Assembly (NCBI GenBank): GCA_963824415.1
Contig: CAWGPM010000014.1
Coordinates: forward strand, 186,001-250,000
Source: JABDQA01 sp963824415
GTDB taxonomy: Bacteria; Desulfobacterota; Desulfobulbia; Desulfobulbales; Desulfocapsaceae
Direction of reading: 5' to 3'
DNA length: 64,000 bases
The stretch's first letter is position 1, and every line of letters begins with the position of its first letter. The translations under genes and the position numbers were made by a program. Of the stretch, positions 1 to 10,118 are shown in pieces. The notes below the pieces were generated by a model. That model was given only the letters and a program-made list of their open reading frames with translations. It was not told the DNA's origin and did no database searches.

Positions 1-273
1 TGTGTCAGGGTCTATACCACCACACCCAAGAAGCCGAACTCGGCTCTGCGAAAGGTTGCCAGGGTGCGGTTGACCAACGGTATTGAGGTAACTTCATATA
101 TCCCGGGAATCGGGCACAACCTGCAGGAGCACTCGGTGGTACTGATCAGGGGCGGCAGGGTGAAAGACCTTCCCGGTGTCCGTTACCACATCGTTCGTGG
201 GACGCTCGACACGCTTGGTGTATCGGATCGCCGGCAGGGGCGTTCGAAATATGGTGCCAAAAAGCCCTCCTGA
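1..273 (+). CDS. rpsL: 30S ribosomal protein S12, 5' truncated by window edge
   Basis: This is the C-terminal 90 codons of S12, the decoding-centre protein of the 30S subunit. The frame is open from base 1 and shows the conserved KKPNSALRKVARVRL and GHNLQEHSVVLIRGGRVKDLPGV-type segments and the GRSKYGAKKP ending. About 33 N-terminal residues lie outside the window. rpsG begins 20 bases downstream, the usual str-operon order. Confidence 0.97.
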   Translation, partial: CVRVYTTTPKKPNSALRKVARVRLTNGIEVTSYIPGIGHNLQEHSVVLIRGGRVKDLPGVRYHIVRGTLDTLGVSDRRQGRSKYGAKKPS

Positions 274-293
274 TAGGGCTGGAGAATTATATT

Positions 294-767
294 ATGTCCC
301 GTAGAAAAGGTGCAGAAAAACGAGTTATTGAGCCGGACCCGCGTTACAACAACGTGCTCGTCTCCAAATTCACCAACGGCCTGATGCAGCGCGGTAAGAA
401 GAGCGTGGCCCGGCGGATCTTCTATGACGCCATGGATATCATCGATACCAAGGTAGCCGATGAAGAGCCGATGATCGTCTTCGAGCAGGCCATGGAAAAT
501 GTACGGCCCCGCGTCGAGGTCAAGTCGCGGCGTGTCGGCGGTGCCACCTATCAGGTACCGATGGAGGTTCGTCAGACCAGAAGAAATGCACTGGCAATTC
601 GGTGGATTATCGGATTCGCCCAGTCCCGCTCCGGAAAAACGATGTCGGAGAAACTGGCGGCGGAATTGCTCGATGCTTTCAATGAACGCGGTGCCGCCGT
701 TAAGAAAAAGGACGACACCCACCGTATGGCGGAAGCCAACAAGGCCTTTGCCCATTACCGCTGGTAA
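294..767 (+). CDS. rpsG: 30S ribosomal protein S7
   Basis: S7 nucleates assembly of the 30S head by binding the 3' domain of 16S rRNA. The 157-residue product is of normal length and carries the family signature starting DPRYNNVLVSKF near residue 15 and the basic C-terminal region ending HYRW. It sits between rpsL and fusA in the str operon. In other bacteria S7 autoregulates this operon; no leader that would prove this is visible here. Confidence 0.98.
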   Translation: MSRRKGAEKRVIEPDPRYNNVLVSKFTNGLMQRGKKSVARRIFYDAMDIIDTKVADEEPMIVFEQAMENVRPRVEVKSRRVGGATYQVPMEVRQTRRNALAIRWIIGFAQSRSGKTMSEKLAAELLDAFNERGAAVKKKDDTHRMAEANKAFAHYRW

Positions 768-832
768 TACGATAAGCGGTCGGGCGGCGGCTGGAGCTGA
801 AATCGGCATAAGAGAAGATATGGGGTTTGTTG

Positions 833-2908
833 ATGTCAGCTCGCAGCGAGTTATCGGTCATACGCAATATCGGCATCATGGCCCACATCGATGCCGGCAA
901 GACCACCACGACTGAACGGATACTTTTCTACACCGGCCGGTCGTACAAGATGGGCGAGGTTCATGACGGCAATGCCGTAATGGACTGGATGGAACAGGAG
1001 CAGGAGCGGGGCATTACGATCACCTCGGCGGCAACGACCTGCACCTGGAACGAGCACAAGATAAATATTATTGATACCCCCGGGCACGTCGATTTCACCG
1101 TCGAGGTGGAACGCTGTCTGCGGGTACTGGATGGCGTCATCGCTGTCTTCTGCTCGGTCGGCGGGGTGGAACCCCAGTCCGAGACCGTCTGGAGGCAGGC
1201 CGACAGATATGCCATCCCCCGGTTGGCCTTCATCAACAAGATGGATCGAGTGGGGGCCAACTTCGATCGATGTCTGAAAATGATGGTCGAACGGCTCGGG
1301 GCAAATCCGCTGCCCCTGCAGTTGCCGGTAGGCAAGGAAGCAGACTTCGAAGGGGTCATCGACCTCATTGAAGAGAAAATGCTCAGTTTCAGCGAGCAGT
1401 CTCTTGGACAGGAAGTGGTGGAGTCACCCATTCCTGATCGATATAAAGAAGTATTCACGGCCGCACGAATGGCAATCCTCGAGAAATTGGCCGATTTCGA
1501 TGAGGGTGTCATGGAAAAATATCTTGACGATAAACCGGTTTCGGTTGACGAGATGTACCGTGCACTGCGAAAGGCCACTTTGGCGCTTGAAGTCGTGCCG
1601 GTACTGTGCGGCAGCGCTTTTAAAAACAAGGGCATTCAGCCTCTGTTGGACAGCGTAGTCAGGTATCTTCCCTCACCGGCGGATATCGACTTCGTTGAAG
1701 GGCTTGACCGTCAGGGCGAGCCGCTGCAGCGTAAAACCGGTCCACAGGAGAAATTTTGCGGTCTGGTGTTTAAGCTGATGAGTGATTCATTCGTCGAGAA
1801 CCTCGCTTTTGCCAGGATTTACTCGGGAGTGCTCAGCGTCGGCGATAAGGTCTTCAACCCGGTTAAGAAGAAGAAGGAGAAAGTCTCGAAACTTCTTAAA
1901 CTGCACGCCAACAAGCGTGAAGAGGTCAGGGAGATCAGGGCCGGCGATATCGGCGCTGTTGTTGGGCTTAAGTTCACCACCACCGGCGATACGCTCTGTG
2001 AAAACGGCGATTTTATTGTACTGGAAGCGATGGATTTTCCGGACCCGGTTATCGGGGTGGCCATCGAGCCCAGGAGCAAGGCGGATGAAAAGAAGCTGAT
2101 CGAGACGCTCGACAAGATCGCACTGGAGGACCCCTCCTTTACGGTCAAAACCGACGCGGATACCGGTCAGAAGATTATCTCGGGGATGGGCGAGCTCCAC
2201 CTGGAGATAATCGTAGACAGGCTGCTCAACGAGTTCAAGGTTTCCGCCAACGTCGGTAAACCGCAGGTGGCCTACAAAGAGACGATTACGGCTGAGGTTG
2301 TTGAGGAAGGGCGCTTCGAACAGACAACCGGGGCCGGGCAGTACGGCCATGTCGTGCTGCAGATTGAGCCACTCGAGCGCGGCGGCGGATTCGTTTTCAG
2401 CAATGAAGTCGATGGGGCGACCATCCCATCGACCTTTCTTGCTGCGATAGAAAGAGGGGTAAAAGATACCCTCGACTCGGGGCCGCTCATCGGCTATCCG
2501 CTCACTGACGTCAAGGTGCGTTTGACAGGCGGGTCCTACGATGAGGAAGATTCCACCGAGATGGCCTTCGGGGTGGCAGCGGCGATGGCCCTGCGCAAGG
2601 CCGGTATGACGGCCAGACCGGTACTGCTTGAACCGGTGATGGATCTGGAGGTGGTCACACCCGAGGAGTACGTTGGAGACGTCATCGCGGATCTGAATTC
2701 CAAGCGGGGCAGGGTAACCGCGATCGAAGCGGAAAAAGAGGTGCAGATCGTTCGGGCCCACGTGCCGCTGGCAGAGATGTTCGGGTATTCGACCTCGCTG
2801 AGGTCGGCCACCCAGGGAAGGGCCAATTTTACGATGCAGTTTTTGGAATATGACGTAGTGCCGGAAACAAAAGCACAAAAGATAATAAAGAAAATCAGAG
2901 GGATCTAA
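833..2908 (+). CDS. fusA: translation elongation factor G
   Basis: EF-G is the GTPase that drives tRNA-mRNA translocation and, with Frr, ribosome recycling. The product is about 691 residues with G1 AHIDAGKT (17-24), a DTPGH switch II, an NKMD motif and the domain IV-V tail. The ATG at 833 gives the usual eight to ten residues before IRNIGI. TTG codons at 827 and 830 are possible earlier starts, because AGAGAAG at 811-817 is better spaced from them. Bacteria of this group often carry several EF-G paralogues, and the sequence alone does not settle which subfamily this is. It follows rpsG and precedes tuf by 25 bases. Confidence 0.96.
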   Translation: MSARSELSVIRNIGIMAHIDAGKTTTTERILFYTGRSYKMGEVHDGNAVMDWMEQEQERGITITSAATTCTWNEHKINIIDTPGHVDFTVEVERCLRVLDGVIAVFCSVGGVEPQSETVWRQADRYAIPRLAFINKMDRVGANFDRCLKMMVERLGANPLPLQLPVGKEADFEGVIDLIEEKMLSFSEQSLGQEVVESPIPDRYKEVFTAARMAILEKLADFDEGVMEKYLDDKPVSVDEMYRALRKATLALEVVPVLCGSAFKNKGIQPLLDSVVRYLPSPADIDFVEGLDRQGEPLQRKTGPQEKFCGLVFKLMSDSFVENLAFARIYSGVLSVGDKVFNPVKKKKEKVSKLLKLHANKREEVREIRAGDIGAVVGLKFTTTGDTLCENGDFIVLEAMDFPDPVIGVAIEPRSKADEKKLIETLDKIALEDPSFTVKTDADTGQKIISGMGELHLEIIVDRLLNEFKVSANVGKPQVAYKETITAEVVEEGRFEQTTGAGQYGHVVLQIEPLERGGGFVFSNEVDGATIPSTFLAAIERGVKDTLDSGPLIGYPLTDVKVRLTGGSYDEEDSTEMAFGVAAAMALRKAGMTARPVLLEPVMDLEVVTPEEYVGDVIADLNSKRGRVTAIEAEKEVQIVRAHVPLAEMFGYSTSLRSATQGRANFTMQFLEYDVVPETKAQKIIKKIRGI

Positions 2909-2933
2909 ATCCAATCATAGTTGAGGAAAGACG

Positions 2934-4124
<1,191 letters not shown>

Positions 4125-4133
4125 GGTTAAGAG

Positions 4134-4448
4134 ATGATACCAACAGAGAAAATTCGTATACGCCTCAAGGCATACGACCACAAATTGCTGGACCAGTCCA
4201 CCCATGAGATTGTCGATACCGCCCGTCGGACCGGCTCCTCGGTTGCAGGACCGATTCCGCTGCCGACTTCGGTGAAAAAGTTCTGTATCCTCCGTTCGCC
4301 CCATGTGGACAAGAAGTCGAGGGAGCAGTTCGAAATGAGGACGCACCGGCGGCTGCTCGACATTCTCGAGCCGACCCAGCAGACCATCGACCTGCTGATG
4401 AAACTGGAGCTTTCAGCCGGCGTTGATGTCGAGATCAAACTGCCGTAA
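4134..4448 (+). CDS. rpsJ: 30S ribosomal protein S10
   Basis: S10 is a 30S head protein and, as NusE, a partner of NusB in transcription antitermination. The 104-residue product matches family length and carries the IRIRLKAYDHKLLD start and the PLPTSVKKFCILRSPHVDKKSREQ core. It is the first gene of the S10 block. It lies only 9 bases after tuf, leaving no room for the long S10 leader known from E. coli. Confidence 0.98.
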   Translation: MIPTEKIRIRLKAYDHKLLDQSTHEIVDTARRTGSSVAGPIPLPTSVKKFCILRSPHVDKKSREQFEMRTHRRLLDILEPTQQTIDLLMKLELSAGVDVEIKLP

Positions 4449-4488
4449 CAATACAGTTAAGAGATAAATAGAAGCATCGGGTACGATC

Positions 4489-5118
4489 ATGCCAAAGACA
4501 TTAGGTATATTGGGTAAGAAAGTCGGAATGACCCGCGTCTACGACGAACTGGGATTTGCGATTCCGGTCACCGTCATTGAGGCTGGCCCCTGTACGGTAC
4601 TGCAGGTGAAGACGGTCGAAGGGGAAGGTTATAACGCCATTCAGCTTGGTTTTGATGCCAAAAGGCAGAGCCGCGTCAATAAGCCCCAGGCCGGTCATTT
4701 CAAGAAGGCGGGGGCAGAGGGATTCTATCATGTCCGCGAATTCCGCGTGGAAAATCCGGAAGCCTTCGAGGTTGGGCAGGAGCTGCCCCTCGACACCGTT
4801 TTCAAGATCGGTGAAATGGTCGATGTCCAGGGCAAAAGTAAAGGCCGCGGTTTTCAGGGCGTCATGCGGCGTCACGGTTTCAAGGGCGGCGGTGCGGCTC
4901 ACGGTTCCGGTTTCCACCGGGCGCCGGGGTCGATAGGCTGCAGTGCCTGGCCAAGCAGAGTCATCAAGGGCAAGAAAATGCCGGGACGGATGGGCAATGA
5001 CACGGTCTTGAAGAAAAATATTACCGTCGTCGATGTCAGGCCCGAGGAAAACGTCGTACTCTTAAAGGGTTCCGTTCCCGGGGCCAAGAACGGTCTGCTG
5101 AAGATCTACTCCAAATAG
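4489..5118 (+). CDS. rplC: 50S ribosomal protein L3
   Basis: L3 is an early-assembly 50S protein whose central extension reaches the peptidyl transferase centre. The 209-residue protein has the MPKTLGILGKKVGMTRVY start and the RRHGFKGG and HGSGFHRAPGSIG segments that form the loop near 23S rRNA. It lies between rpsJ and rplD in the S10 operon. Confidence 0.98.
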   Translation: MPKTLGILGKKVGMTRVYDELGFAIPVTVIEAGPCTVLQVKTVEGEGYNAIQLGFDAKRQSRVNKPQAGHFKKAGAEGFYHVREFRVENPEAFEVGQELPLDTVFKIGEMVDVQGKSKGRGFQGVMRRHGFKGGGAAHGSGFHRAPGSIGCSAWPSRVIKGKKMPGRMGNDTVLKKNITVVDVRPEENVVLLKGSVPGAKNGLLKIYSK

Positions 5119-5150
5119 ATTTCAGAGACAGCCGGTTCAAGGAGAAGCAG

Positions 5151-5774
5151 ATGTCAACGATAGAAGTCAGAAATACAAAAAACGAGAAGGTCGGCGAGAT
5201 CGAGCTCAACGATCAGATCTTCAACCGTGAGGTCAAACCATACGTGCTGCACGATGTGGTTCGCCAGCAGCGGGCGGCCAAGCGGGCCGGAACCGCCTCC
5301 ACCAAGACCCGCAGGGAAGTCCGCGGTTCCAGCGCCAAACCGTGGCGTCAGAAGGGAACCGGCCGGGCCCGTGCGGGCAGCAGGCAGTCACCAATCTGGC
5401 GGGGCGGCGGAGTCGCTTTTGGGCCAAAGCCGCGCGACTACAGTTTCAAGCTTAATCGCAAAGTGAAGCAGCAGGCAGTGGCGATGGCCATGTCAGCCCG
5501 TTTCCAGGAGGGCAACCTGGTCGTGCTCGATGATTTTACGATGGAGGCGATCAAGACCAAGGAGTTCGTCACCATCATGAATCTGCTCGAGTTGAACAAC
5601 GCCCTGATCGTGGTCGATTCGGACAACGATACTTTGACTAAATCGTCTCGCAATGTGCCGGGATATAAAGTGATGAAGTCGGAGGGGCTGAATGTGTACG
5701 ATATTCTTCTGCACGAAAAGCTTGTGCTCCTGCAGCCGGCTATCGAAAACCTGGAAGAGAGGTTTACGGCATGA
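5151..5774 (+). CDS. rplD: 50S ribosomal protein L4
   Basis: L4 lines the nascent peptide exit tunnel through its long internal loop. The 207-residue product shows the KPWRQKGTGRARAGSRQSPI loop and the GPKPRDYSFKLNRKVK segment. L4 represses the S10 operon in gammaproteobacteria; no matching leader is visible here. The stop overlaps the rplW start by four bases, indicating translational coupling. Confidence 0.98.
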   Translation: MSTIEVRNTKNEKVGEIELNDQIFNREVKPYVLHDVVRQQRAAKRAGTASTKTRREVRGSSAKPWRQKGTGRARAGSRQSPIWRGGGVAFGPKPRDYSFKLNRKVKQQAVAMAMSARFQEGNLVVLDDFTMEAIKTKEFVTIMNLLELNNALIVVDSDNDTLTKSSRNVPGYKVMKSEGLNVYDILLHEKLVLLQPAIENLEERFTA

Positions 5775-6058
5775 AAGATATCCACACCATTTTGAAAGGG
5801 CCCTGCCTTACTGAAAAGGCGAGTCTGCAGCAGGAGATGAACAACAAGGTCGTCTTCAAGGTGCATCCCGCTGCAAATAAAATTGAAATCAAACAAGCCG
5901 TCGAAAAGATGTTCAACGTCAAGGTTGGCAATGTCCGGACAACTTCCATGCGCGGCAAACAGAAAAGAGTTGGGCGTCATGTCGGGCGCACCCAGGATTG
6001 GAAGAAGGCGTATGTCACCCTGTCCGAAGGTGAGATCAGCTTCGTGGACGAGCTGTAG
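5771..6058 (+). CDS. rplW: 50S ribosomal protein L23
   Basis: L23 sits at the tunnel exit and docks trigger factor and SRP. The 95-residue product begins MKDIHTILKGPCLTEKA and has the MFNVKVGNVRTTSMRGKQKR loop typical of the family. The ATG overlaps the rplD stop (ATGA). Confidence 0.97.
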   Translation: MKDIHTILKGPCLTEKASLQQEMNNKVVFKVHPAANKIEIKQAVEKMFNVKVGNVRTTSMRGKQKRVGRHVGRTQDWKKAYVTLSEGEISFVDEL

Positions 6059-6137
6059 CAGAGGCGGATTAGACGCGTAAAACACCCGTAGAAACGAAAA
6101 CGTTGTCCAACGCAACGGATGGAGCGATTGGGAAATC

Positions 6138-6959
6138 ATGGCCATAAAGACTTATAAACCAACATCACCCGGTAAAAGACACCACGTGTCAACCAGAAAC
6201 CCGGACCTGTCGAGCAACGGACCCGAACGGAGTCTGCTGACGAGTCTGTCCAAGAGCGGCGGCCGCAACAACAACGGCCGCATCACCTCTCGGCATCGAG
6301 GTGGAGGGCACAAGCGGAAATACCGGATTATTGATTTCAAGAGAAATAAAACCGATATAACCGCCAAGGTCGTCTCCATTGAGTATGACCCGAACCGTTC
6401 GGCAAATATCGCTTTGCTCAGCTATCTTGACGGCGACAAGAAATACATTCTGGCCCCGGACGGCATTGCCGTCGGCGACCAGGTCGTGGCCGGGGACAAT
6501 GTGGATATCCAGCCGGGCAACTGCCTGCCGATGACCAACATTCCGCTGGGTACCATCATTCACAATATCGAGATGAAGATCGGCAAGGGCGGCCAACTCG
6601 TGCGCAGCGCCGGAGCCTCGGCCCAGCTGATGGCTAAGGAGGGCGCGCATGTACTGGTGCGGCTGCCTTCGGGTGAGGTGCGCAAGTTCCACCATCTGTG
6701 CCGCGCCTGTATCGGCCAGGTCGGCAACCGCGAGCATGAGAGCTGCAAGCTGGGTAAAGCCGGCCGCACGCGCTGGTTGGGCAAACGCCCCAGCGTGCGC
6801 GGCGTAGCGATGAACCCGGTGGATCATCCGATGGGCGGCGGTGAAGGCAAGAGCTCGGGTGGCCGTCACCCATGCACGCCGTGGGGTAAGCCGACCAAAG
6901 GCTACAAGACGAGAACGAATAAAGCGTCTGACAAGATGATTGTCAAACGAAGATCATAA
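6138..6959 (+). CDS. rplB: 50S ribosomal protein L2
   Basis: L2 is a primary 23S rRNA binder required for subunit association and peptidyl transferase activity. The 273-residue length is standard. Visible are the RHRGGGHKRKYRIIDFKRNK RNA-binding stretch and the C-terminal VRGVAMNPVDHPMGGGEG signature with its conserved His. It is preceded by a 79-base gap after rplW that shows no gene. Confidence 0.98.
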   Translation: MAIKTYKPTSPGKRHHVSTRNPDLSSNGPERSLLTSLSKSGGRNNNGRITSRHRGGGHKRKYRIIDFKRNKTDITAKVVSIEYDPNRSANIALLSYLDGDKKYILAPDGIAVGDQVVAGDNVDIQPGNCLPMTNIPLGTIIHNIEMKIGKGGQLVRSAGASAQLMAKEGAHVLVRLPSGEVRKFHHLCRACIGQVGNREHESCKLGKAGRTRWLGKRPSVRGVAMNPVDHPMGGGEGKSSGGRHPCTPWGKPTKGYKTRTNKASDKMIVKRRS

Positions 6960-6972
6960 CAAGGAGTAGACG

Positions 6973-7245
6973 ATGTCTCGTTCAGTTAAGAAAGGACCGT
7001 TTGTCGATGATCATCTGATGAGAAAAGTCGAGAGTTCCATCGAATCGGGTTCGCGTAAAGTGATCAAAACCTGGTCGCGTCGATCCGATGTGACTCCGGA
7101 GATGGTCGGTCTGACGTTTGCCGTGCACAACGGCAGAAAATTCGTGCCGGTGTTCGTTACCGAGAACATGGTGGGCCACAAGCTTGGCGAATTCTCGCCC
7201 ACCAGGACGTTTTACGGTCACGCCTCGGACAGAAAGAAAGGCTAA
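6973..7245 (+). CDS. rpsS: 30S ribosomal protein S19
   Basis: S19 forms a head complex with S13 near the A-site tRNA. The 90-residue protein begins MSRSVKKGPFVDDHLM and ends with the GEFSPTRTFYGHASDRK segment, as in the family. A good AAGGAG site precedes the ATG, and the gene follows rplB by 13 bases. Confidence 0.98.
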   Translation: MSRSVKKGPFVDDHLMRKVESSIESGSRKVIKTWSRRSDVTPEMVGLTFAVHNGRKFVPVFVTENMVGHKLGEFSPTRTFYGHASDRKKG

Positions 7246-7291
7246 AAGGGCCTATTTTACGCTGTATTTATAAGTACTAGGAGCAGATGAG

Positions 7292-7624
7292 ATGGAAGCG
7301 CGAGCCGTTGGAAAATATATCCGCATATCACCGCAGAAGGTCAGGCTGGTTGCCGATGTGGTCAGGGGAATGAGTGCCGACCAGGCGATTACCACCCTGA
7401 AGTTCATGCCCAAGAAAGGGGCCTCGATTTTACGCCAGGTGATAGAATCAGCCGTTGCCAACGCAACCCAGGATGACCAGGTCGACGTGGACAACCTGTT
7501 CATCAAGAAGGTCACCGTGGACGGCGGACCGTCGCTGAAGCGGATCCGGCCGCGGGCCATGGGCAGAGCGACACGGATTATCAAGCGTACCAGCCACATT
7601 ACCGTGGTTCTGGACGAAGCGTAG
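7292..7624 (+). CDS. rplV: 50S ribosomal protein L22
   Basis: L22 binds all domains of 23S rRNA and contributes the tunnel constriction loop. The 110-residue product shows the YIRISPQKVRLVADVVRG start and the RIRPRAMGRATRIIKRTSHI C-terminal signature. It sits in S10 operon order between rpsS and rpsC. Confidence 0.98.
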   Translation: MEARAVGKYIRISPQKVRLVADVVRGMSADQAITTLKFMPKKGASILRQVIESAVANATQDDQVDVDNLFIKKVTVDGGPSLKRIRPRAMGRATRIIKRTSHITVVLDEA

Positions 7625-7667
7625 ACACACGCGAAACAGATACTAGCTACTCAGTTGGAGGATTATT

Positions 7668-8312
7668 TTGGGCCAGAAGGTTAATCCAATAGGACTCAGA
7701 TTGAATATCACCCGTACCTGGGATTCGATCTGGTATGCCGATAAAGACTATTCGACTTTTCTTATCGAAGATCAGAAGATACGCAAATATCTGAAGAAGC
7801 GTCTTTATCACGCCGGTCTATCGAAGACTAAAATCGAGCGCACCGGGGACAAGATCAAGGTCAAGCTGTTCACTGCCCGTCCCGGTATCGTGATCGGCAA
7901 GAAGGGCGCCGAAATCGAAATGCTCAAAAAAGACCTGGAGAACTTCGTCGATCGGCCTGTATCTCTGGATATCCAGGAGGTGCGGCGCCCCGAGGCCGAT
8001 GCCCAACTGGTGGCTGAAAGTATCGCTTCCCAGCTCGAGCGGCGGGTGGCGTTCAGGCGGGCCATGAAGAAGGCGGTTAACTCGGCCCTGAGGTTCGGTG
8101 TGCAGGGTATCAAAATTTCCTGTGCCGGACGTCTCGGCGGTGCTGAGATGTCGAGGAGCGAGTGGGTGCGCGAAGGACGGGTGCCGCTGCATACGCTGCG
8201 CGCGGATGTGGACTATGCCCTGGCCGAAGCCAACACGACGTACGGGATCATCGGTGTGAAAGTATGGATCTTTCACGGTGAAGTTCTGGAAGAGAAGGAA
8301 GGTGAGAACTGA
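7668..8312 (+). CDS. rpsC: 30S ribosomal protein S3
   Basis: S3 is a 30S head protein at the mRNA entry channel with helicase function. The 214-residue product opens GQKVNPIGLRLNITRTWDS and has a type II KH domain with the GIVIGKKG loop near residues 70-77, then the C-terminal GRLGGAEMSRSEW segment. The only suitable start is TTG at 7668, preceded by GGAGG at about 7657-7661. Several other 30S genes here also use TTG. Confidence 0.97.
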   Translation: MGQKVNPIGLRLNITRTWDSIWYADKDYSTFLIEDQKIRKYLKKRLYHAGLSKTKIERTGDKIKVKLFTARPGIVIGKKGAEIEMLKKDLENFVDRPVSLDIQEVRRPEADAQLVAESIASQLERRVAFRRAMKKAVNSALRFGVQGIKISCAGRLGGAEMSRSEWVREGRVPLHTLRADVDYALAEANTTYGIIGVKVWIFHGEVLEEKEGEN

Positions 8313-8359
8313 TCAGGCAGACTGCCTGATTGTGGTTCAGATAATTTTCGGAGTAAGAC

Positions 8360-8776
8360 ATGCTAAGTCCCAGAAAGGTAAAACATAGAAAGGTATTCAC
8401 CGGTAAGCTCCGCGGTACCGCCCAGCGCGGTTCCTCGATCGCATTTGGTGATTATGCCCTGAAAGCTGTCGGCAGGGGTAAGATGACCGCCCAGCAGATC
8501 GAAGCTGCCCGTGTGGCGATCAACCGAAAGATCAAACGTGGCGGAAAGGTCTGGATCAGAGTCTTTCCGGCTAAGCCGGTGACCAAGAAGCCGGCCGAGA
8601 CCAGGATGGGTAAAGGCAAGGGGAGTCCGGAGTTCTGGGTCGCCCCGATCAAACCGGGCAAGGTGCTTTATGAGCTGGCCGGTGTTGATGAGGAACTGGC
8701 GGTGCGAGCCCTGACGCTGGCCGGCAACAAGCTGCCTTTTGCCACCAAGGTCATCTCCAAGAGGAGCACGCTATGA
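8360..8776 (+). CDS. rplP: 50S ribosomal protein L16
   Basis: L16 helps form the aminoacyl-tRNA binding region of the 50S subunit. The 138-residue product starts MLSPRKVKHRKVFTG and carries the RMGKGKGSPEFWVAPIKPG signature. Its stop overlaps the rpmC start (ATGA), so the two are coupled. Confidence 0.98.
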   Translation: MLSPRKVKHRKVFTGKLRGTAQRGSSIAFGDYALKAVGRGKMTAQQIEAARVAINRKIKRGGKVWIRVFPAKPVTKKPAETRMGKGKGSPEFWVAPIKPGKVLYELAGVDEELAVRALTLAGNKLPFATKVISKRSTL

Positions 8777-8964
8777 AAGCCGAAGAATTAAGAAAATTAA
8801 GCGACGAAGATTTTGCCAAGAAGGAGCGTGAGCTCCGCGAAGAGCTTGGCAATCTCAACTTCCAGCACAAGCTGCGGCCGCTGGAAGATACCTCGCGCCT
8901 GAGAAAAATAAAAAAAGATATCGCGCGGCTCAGAACCGTTGCCAACGAGAAAGTGGCCGGCTGA
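8773..8964 (+). CDS. rpmC: 50S ribosomal protein L29
   Basis: L29 is a small helical-hairpin protein next to L23 at the exit tunnel. The 63-residue product has the expected two-helix pattern (MKAEELRKLSDEDFAKKE then a RKIKKDIARLRTV-type second helix). The start overlaps the rplP stop by four bases. Confidence 0.96.
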   Translation: MKAEELRKLSDEDFAKKERELREELGNLNFQHKLRPLEDTSRLRKIKKDIARLRTVANEKVAG

Positions 8965-9023
8965 GAAGGTTCTGCCATACGGTGCACGGCACAATCGCCT
9001 TACAACCATTTTAAAAATACATT

Positions 9024-9284
9024 ATGAGCGAACATACCAAATCAAGGAAAACCAGGACTGGCTCGGTTGTCAGCAACAGGATGGAGCAGACGGTAGTCGT
9101 CCGCGTGGAACGCACGTTTCGCCATAAATTTTATGGCAAATATGTCAAAACGAGCGTCAAGTATCTTGCCGATGATCCGAATAACAGCTGCAATATCGGA
9201 GATGTCGTCCTTATTGAGGAGTGCCGTCCGTTGAGCAAAAGGAAACGGTGGCGGGTTAAGTCGATACTTGAGCAGGCGGTCTGA
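9024..9284 (+). CDS. rpsQ: 30S ribosomal protein S17
   Basis: S17 is an OB-fold 30S body protein needed early in assembly. The 86-residue product has the GSVVSNRMEQTVVVRVERT strand pair and the GDVVLIEECRPLSKRKRW signature. The region before the ATG is AT-rich with no convincing Shine-Dalgarno, unlike its neighbours, so translation may depend on coupling to rpmC, 59 bases upstream. Confidence 0.96.
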   Translation: MSEHTKSRKTRTGSVVSNRMEQTVVVRVERTFRHKFYGKYVKTSVKYLADDPNNSCNIGDVVLIEECRPLSKRKRWRVKSILEQAV

Positions 9285-9347
9285 TACCCGCGCCTGCGCA
9301 CCAAATCACAGACAGTTGCTTAGGCGGGTCAAGAGTCAGGTGAGATT

Positions 9348-9716
9348 ATGATACAGACAGAAACAATGCTAAATGTTGCCGACAACTCCGGAGCACGTAA
9401 AGTGCTCTGCATCAGGGTTCTCGGCGGTACCAGGAAGAGATATGCCTCCATCGGCGACGTCATTGTCGTAACGGTAAAGGAAGCGATCCCTCATGCCAAG
9501 GTCAAGAAGGGGGATGTCATGACGGCCGTTATCGTCCGGACCAAGAAGGAAATGAAGCGGATGGACGATACCTGGGTGAAGTTCGACGAGAACGCCGCCG
9601 TGATGCTTTCCGCTGCAGGTGAGCCGATAGGCACCCGTATTTTCGGACCGGTGGCACGCGAGTTAAGGAACCAGGGATTCATGAAGATTATCTCGCTGGC
9701 TCCGGAAGTACTGTAG
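9348..9716 (+). CDS. rplN: 50S ribosomal protein L14
   Basis: L14 lies at the subunit interface and contributes to bridges with 16S rRNA. The 122-residue length is exact for the family. MIQTETMLNVADNSGARKV opens the protein and the FGPVARELRNQGFMKIISLAPEVL-type ending is intact. It begins the spc-type block. Confidence 0.98.
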   Translation: MIQTETMLNVADNSGARKVLCIRVLGGTRKRYASIGDVIVVTVKEAIPHAKVKKGDVMTAVIVRTKKEMKRMDDTWVKFDENAAVMLSAAGEPIGTRIFGPVARELRNQGFMKIISLAPEVL

Positions 9717-9731
9717 AGAACATTACCAAAG

Positions 9732-10085
9732 ATGGGAACAATAGGTAAAAACATGACAAAAGGCAGAACATACCTGAAAGCGAACGATCAGGTCGAAGTA
9801 ATCGCCGGTAAGGACAAGGGACGGGTAGGCAAGGTCTTGAAGGTATTTCCTGTCGAGAGCAAGGCTACCGTGGAGCGCATCAATATGATCAAGCGGCACA
9901 CCAAGCCGCGGGATGCGAGCCAGCAGGGGCAGATCGTTGAACGTGAGGCGCCGATTCACGTTTCAAACCTCCAGCTCATTTGCCCGGAATGCACACAGAC
10001 CGGACGGATCGGCAGGAAGGTTCTCGAGGATGGCACGAAGGTTCGCTTCTGTAAGAAATGCGGCGAATCTATCGAAAGTAAATAA
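9732..10085 (+). CDS. rplX: 50S ribosomal protein L24 with C-terminal zinc ribbon
   Basis: L24 is one of the two initiators of 50S assembly. The KOW motif (VEVIAGKDKGRVGKVLKVFP) is followed by a C-terminal ribbon with CPEC and CKKC pairs, the zinc-binding C+ form. An ATG at 9753 would remove seven residues and is equally credible, since neither start has a strong ribosome binding site. It lies between rplN and rplE. Confidence 0.96.
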   Translation: MGTIGKNMTKGRTYLKANDQVEVIAGKDKGRVGKVLKVFPVESKATVERINMIKRHTKPRDASQQGQIVEREAPIHVSNLQLICPECTQTGRIGRKVLEDGTKVRFCKKCGESIESK

Positions 10086-10118
10086 CAGGTCACCAGAACG
10101 TGACGTCAGGAGTTATAC